Positions 15,774 to 18,879 of a DNA stretch of 18,879 nucleotides are shown here, piece after piece. Location of the stretch: the NCBI GenBank assembly GCA_022360735.1, contig JAKSCF010000596.1:1-18879 (forward strand), given 5' to 3'. A program made the translations under genes and the position numbers. Below the pieces are notes generated by a model, which saw only the letters and a program-made list of their open reading frames with translations, was not told the DNA's origin and ran no database searches. This stretch comes from Clostridia bacterium. GTDB lineage: Bacteria > Bacillota_A > Clostridia > Peptostreptococcales > JAAYPU01. How positions within the stretch are numbered: position 1 is the stretch's first letter; the number at the start of each line of letters is the position of its first letter.

Positions 15774-16547
15774 AATAAAACCTAATTCTTGTGAGATTTG
15801 ATCACTGCAAGCCTTTACACTTTCTATAATATCTTTTTCAATAACGTTATTGGATTTGGTTAAAATAATGGATACGCTGGCTATTACATTGCCCCTATAA
15901 TCCCGAATAGGAGAAGCAATCGCTTGTACGCCAACCTCCATTTCTTCATCGCATATGGCCAGTCCTTCGTTTGCAATCTCTTTATATTCCTTCATGATCT
16001 CTTCACAATCAACTTTTGTTCTATCCATATATTTTTTTAATTCATTTTTATTTAGTAACTTTCTAATATAATCATCATCTTGATAGGCAATAATGGCTTT
16101 AGCCGATGCGCTGGCATTAATGGGCATCTCTGAACCAATACGTACGTAAAATTGACTGGTGCTTTTAATAGTGGTAGCTGTGTCCACGCATATCACACGA
16201 TCATTTTCAATTACGGATAAAAATACCATCTTCTTACACTTCTCAGCTAAACTTTCATTATGTTTTCTTGCAATATTGACCACATTGTTATTATTTAAAA
16301 GATGTATCGCCACCCTTAATATTTCCAATCCTAATTTATACTTTTTACTCTCATCGTCCTGAACAACGTAGTTCTTATCTTGTAATGATTTCAGTAAACG
16401 ATGCACCGTACTTGGAGATAAATCGGTTTTATTACTAATCTCGGAAATGGATAACCCTCTATTTTCTTGACTTAATACATGAATAATATTGGTTATTCTA
16501 TCTACAGATTGCACATCCTCATTCCTCTCAGTGGAATAGCTTTTCAT
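15759..16547 (-). CDS. IclR-family transcriptional regulator
   Basis: IclR proteins are small-molecule-responsive regulators of catabolic operons. The protein is 262 aa. It has an N-terminal winged helix (about 12-75: VQSVDRITNIIHVLSQ, then LSISEISNKTDLSPSTVHRL) and the C-terminal effector domain (about 85-255), with GSEMPINASASAKAIIAY, EEMEVGVQAIASPIRD and NVIASVSI being typical. Start is uncertain: the ATG at 16547 has no close ribosome site, whereas a GTG at 16514 (residue 12, VQSVDR) has GAGAGG at good distance and would give 251 aa. It is the first gene of the locus, so it probably controls it, sensing the substrate or an intermediate. Its stop codon lies inside the 11-bp repeat array. 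Confidence 0.93.
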   Translation of the reverse strand: MKSYSTERNEDVQSVDRITNIIHVLSQENRGLSISEISNKTDLSPSTVHRLLKSLQDKNYVVQDDESKKYKLGLEILRVAIHLLNNNNVVNIARKHNESLAEKCKKMVFLSVIENDRVICVDTATTIKSTSQFYVRIGSEMPINASASAKAIIAYQDDDYIRKLLNKNELKKYMDRTKVDCEEIMKEYKEIANEGLAICDEEMEVGVQAIASPIRDYRGNVIASVSIILTKSNNVIEKDIIESVKACSDQISQELGFIIVKR

Positions 16548-16581
16548 TCAGTGAGTATAAAAAACCTTCCTATTTGTTTCT

Positions 16582-16610
16582 ATAATATAATGTTTGAGCA
16601 TTTAAGTCAA
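16582..16610 (-). promoter_or_regulatory. Sigma-A type promoter of the IclR gene and possibly the whole locus
   Basis: On the minus strand TTGACT (plus 16605-16610), a 17-bp spacer and TATTAT (plus 16582-16587) match five of six bases in each box. It lies 35 nt before the ATG of the IclR gene and directly abuts the stop codon of the DUF4874/DUF4832 gene. I saw no clear second promoter in the repeat array, so this could drive all nine genes. Confidence 0.72.
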
Positions 16611-18002
16611 CTAAATGCTGCTAGGATTTATATCTAACAAATACTTTTTTTTGTCAAATTTATATTTAGCAAAAAAATTGATCCCTTCCTCGTATATTAA
16701 ATCTAAATTTGCTAATTTAATTTCACTAATATTATTAATTGAATTATCCATATTAGGAATTGCCGTATCAGTCTTAGCTATATAAATGCCAACTAATATA
16801 TCCTCTTTACTATCCATATCCAACAAATCATCTATGGAGGCATTAACCATAAATTCTTTTGCCATACCACCATTTATTGAAGAAAGATCACCTTCTAAAA
16901 TAGATTGAAACACAATCTTCTTCCCTCTTTTCATAATTAAAAACAGATTATTCCCATTATCAATAGGAGCAAACCCAGAATTATGGATAACTGCTTTTAA
17001 ACTAAACTCTCTATTATTCTTTATATACTTTGACAATACAACTTCACCTAAATATAATCTGTATCCCAAATGATTTTTAATATATTCAAAACCGGTTTGC
17101 CCGTGATATTCTACAGTTTTCCATTCCTCCAATACTTCGGTATTGTATCTGCAATTTAAGTAGGTGATCTGGAGGCTTTTCATTTCTTTTATAGCATTGT
17201 CAACTATAGAATAATCGCTGACTAACGGCATTTCACCACCATTTACGCCATGCGAAATATTGGCCTTAGCCCATGCCAGTTCTTCTTCTCTCGTATAGCC
17301 TGTATCATCATAAGTTCCCATATCGTCATTATTAGATAACAGGGCATCGTTGTGTAATCCTAGCCTTGATTTTGATATACCCGCATCTACCGCATCTCTA
17401 ATAAATCTTGGTCGTCTAACATTCACAGCTATATCCTGATCCAAATACTCAAGCAAAACGGATAACATTTGGTTCCTTAACTTAACTTCTTTTTCATCAG
17501 CTGTAAAATATTCGCTGCTATGCCACTCTCCCCATGGGCCTATAAATCCAGCCTGCACACTTAAAATAATATCCTTATTTGCATTTAGAATCGGTGCTAT
17601 TTGCTTTATATGGGTATAAATAATATCTATGGATTCAGGGTCTTTGTATTCCGGATCGAATCCATATGCAGCTCTAAATACAATATGCATATCATGCTCC
17701 CTGACTTCATTTAATATTATTTCTAACTCTTTTAATTTTTCTTTAGAAATTTTACCATTCAAATACGCTTCTATGTCATATGCAACAAGTGCTATTTTAA
17801 CATTATCATTATTTAAGTCTATTAAACGATCTTCTTCATCACTGAATATTTGTATATAGAAACCTCGTTTAGGGTTATTAATTTCTGTATTACACTCTTT
17901 AAAAGCTAAAGTGCATTTCGGTATATATAAATCGTTAACAATATCTGCTAATAGAATGAATAACAATAGTAAAACTAAAAAAAGTATCCACATCTTTCTC
18001 AT
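16611..18002 (-). CDS. DUF4874/DUF4832 domain protein, membrane-anchored or secreted
   Basis: The protein is 463 aa with a hydrophobic N-terminal segment (about 4-22, MWILFLVLLLLFILLADIV) acting as signal peptide or anchor, so the rest is outside the cell. The N-terminal domain has NPKRGFY (43-49) and QAGFIGPWGEWHSS (150-163), marks of DUF4874, which resembles glycoside hydrolase barrels. The C-terminal part fits DUF4832 (NSGFAPIDNGNNLFL). Family members have been suggested to act on carbohydrates; no reaction is established to my knowledge. I chose the ATG at 18002 because GAGGAG lies 6 nt before it; 19 further codons upstream would translate that site. Transcribed away from the epimerase gene, with which it may belong to a surface polysaccharide region. 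Confidence 0.8.
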   Translation of the reverse strand: MRKMWILFLVLLLLFILLADIVNDLYIPKCTLAFKECNTEINNPKRGFYIQIFSDEEDRLIDLNNDNVKIALVAYDIEAYLNGKISKEKLKELEIILNEVREHDMHIVFRAAYGFDPEYKDPESIDIIYTHIKQIAPILNANKDIILSVQAGFIGPWGEWHSSEYFTADEKEVKLRNQMLSVLLEYLDQDIAVNVRRPRFIRDAVDAGISKSRLGLHNDALLSNNDDMGTYDDTGYTREEELAWAKANISHGVNGGEMPLVSDYSIVDNAIKEMKSLQITYLNCRYNTEVLEEWKTVEYHGQTGFEYIKNHLGYRLYLGEVVLSKYIKNNREFSLKAVIHNSGFAPIDNGNNLFLIMKRGKKIVFQSILEGDLSSINGGMAKEFMVNASIDDLLDMDSKEDILVGIYIAKTDTAIPNMDNSINNISEIKLANLDLIYEEGINFFAKYKFDKKKYLLDINPSSI

Positions 18003-18154
18003 TTTTCTCTCCTCTTGCATTAATACACAATATATCATGCTATATACAAAACTAGGCATATAATTATATGGACAAGTATATATAAACGTATATATGTATT
18101 TAAGAATAGCTTTATTTCTATAAAATTAATTGTGTTAGCAATTTTCTACATTAA

Positions 18155-18183
18155 TAGACTTATATATTGAATTATTATATAAT
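18155..18183 (+). promoter_or_regulatory. Probable promoter of the epimerase gene
   Basis: TAGACT (18155-18160), a 17-bp spacer and a perfect TATAAT (18178-18183) predict a start of transcription at about 18190. The surrounding DNA is very AT-rich, so chance matches are easy; the exact 17-bp spacing is the main support. Confidence 0.5.
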
Positions 18184-18207
18184 ATATAAGTATATATCAA
18201 TACAATT

Positions 18208-18226
18208 AAAAAAAAAAAAAAAAAAA
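18208..18226 (+). repeat. 19-A homopolymer tract in the probable 5' UTR of the epimerase gene
   Basis: Nineteen consecutive A lie 27 nt before the ATG at 18254 and downstream of the predicted promoter. The ribosome site AGGAG follows at about 18242. Tracts of this length are prone to slippage in replication and transcription. Confidence 0.95.
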
Positions 18227-18253
18227 TTCCATTTATATCATAGGAGCAAATGT

Positions 18254-18879
18254 ATGAGAATATTAATAACCGGAGGATATGGTTTTATAGGCTCACATAC
18301 AGCTGAAAGATTCCATAAAGAAGGACACGACATATATATAATTGACAACCTATCTTTTGGTAAAAAAGAGAATCTTAATATAAAACATACATTTTTTAAC
18401 ATTGACGCATCAGATGAAAGATGTAAAGAAATTTTTGCTAACAATTCCATTGATGTCGTCATTCATTTGGCTGCTCAAAATAATTTTGATCAATATGATG
18501 AATATTCTAAATCCAATATATTGGGACTCGTCAATATGTTGTCTCTTTCTAAGGAGCACAACATTAAAAAATTTATATTTTCTTCCTCTGCATCCGTTTA
18601 TGGAAATCCTACAAAAACTCGTGTGGATGAACAAGAGAAATGCAATCCCATTTCTGAAGATGGCTTGAATAAATTGGTTGGAGAAAAATACTGTAAGTTT
18701 TATAATGATATATACGGACTGAATACTGTGATCCTAAGACTTTCCAATGTATATGGACCAAGACAATTTAGCAATGATAAAAACAGCATTGCATTTACAT
18801 TTTTTCAGACTATTGTTAATAATGAAATAACCATATGCCAAAACCGAGAACCAATACAAGATTTTATTTATGTTGAAGA
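18254..18879 (+). CDS. NAD-dependent epimerase/dehydratase family protein, N-terminal part (runs off window)
   Basis: This is an extended short-chain dehydrogenase of the nucleotide-sugar epimerase/dehydratase type, usually making activated sugars for surface polymers. The 208 visible residues include the NAD-binding start MRILITGGYGFIGSHTAERF, the acidic ribose-binding IIDNLS, HLAAQ, the SSSASVYG segment, RLSNVYGPRQ and DFIYVE. The catalytic YxxxK is missing its Tyr: the aligned segment reads ISEDGLNKLVGEKY, giving Asp where Tyr belongs, while Lys is kept. AGGAG lies 8 nt before the ATG. The substrate cannot be told, and the C-terminal sugar-binding half is outside the window. Confidence 0.9.
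   Translation, partial: MRILITGGYGFIGSHTAERFHKEGHDIYIIDNLSFGKKENLNIKHTFFNIDASDERCKEIFANNSIDVVIHLAAQNNFDQYDEYSKSNILGLVNMLSLSKEHNIKKFIFSSSASVYGNPTKTRVDEQEKCNPISEDGLNKLVGEKYCKFYNDIYGLNTVILRLSNVYGPRQFSNDKNSIAFTFFQTIVNNEITICQNREPIQDFIYVE

Noticed and set aside
16551..16620. Copy of the 11-bp motif at the IclR gene promoter
   Set aside because: AGTTGACTTAA resembles one unit weakly but overlaps the -35 box and is not repeated.

Overview
The window looks like the chromosome of a low-GC, endospore-forming anaerobic Firmicute (Clostridia-like). The signs are a spoIIGA-sigE sporulation pair, a T-box leader on thrS, an L20-type attenuator on infC, strong purine-rich Shine-Dalgarno sequences and high AT content. 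Genus and species cannot be told from the sequence alone.

Region 1 (1-6700) is mostly housekeeping. On the minus strand lie the 5' end of sigE (cut by the window edge), spoIIGA, and the translation operon infC-rpmI-rplT, with an AUU start codon for infC and a terminator/antiterminator leader. A compact FtsH-like membrane protease is on the plus strand. Then come thrS and its T-box leader on the minus strand. The protease gene sits inverted between thrS and infC, which are neighbours in many bacteria.

Region 2 (6826-16547) is nine minus-strand genes that appear to form one catabolic locus. In transcription order they are: an IclR-family regulator, a dihydroorotase-like cyclic amidohydrolase, a cytosolic CapA-family protein, a three-gene TRAP carboxylate transporter (P, Q, M), a class 1B dihydroorotate dehydrogenase, an M20-type carbamoyl-amino-acid hydrolase, and a PyrK-like iron-sulfur flavoprotein. 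The dehydrogenase, amidohydrolase and carbamoylase families match, step by step, the orotate fermentation pathway known biochemically from Clostridium oroticum: orotate, dihydroorotate, N-carbamoyl-aspartate, aspartate + CO2 + NH3. No other pyrimidine biosynthesis gene is present, so I infer an orotate (or dihydroorotate/ureidosuccinate) uptake and breakdown operon. Between the regulator and the first enzyme gene lies an exact 11-bp-period array of eleven units built on GTTNAAC, which no ordinary feature explains. The dctP cistron is bracketed by two mRNA hairpins.

Region 3 (16611-18879) holds a secreted or membrane-anchored DUF4874/DUF4832 protein on the minus strand. Divergent from it is the 5' part of an NAD-dependent epimerase/dehydratase whose catalytic tyrosine position is aspartate. 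A 19-A tract lies in the probable 5' UTR of the epimerase.

No tRNA, rRNA, insertion sequence, prophage or CRISPR was found.
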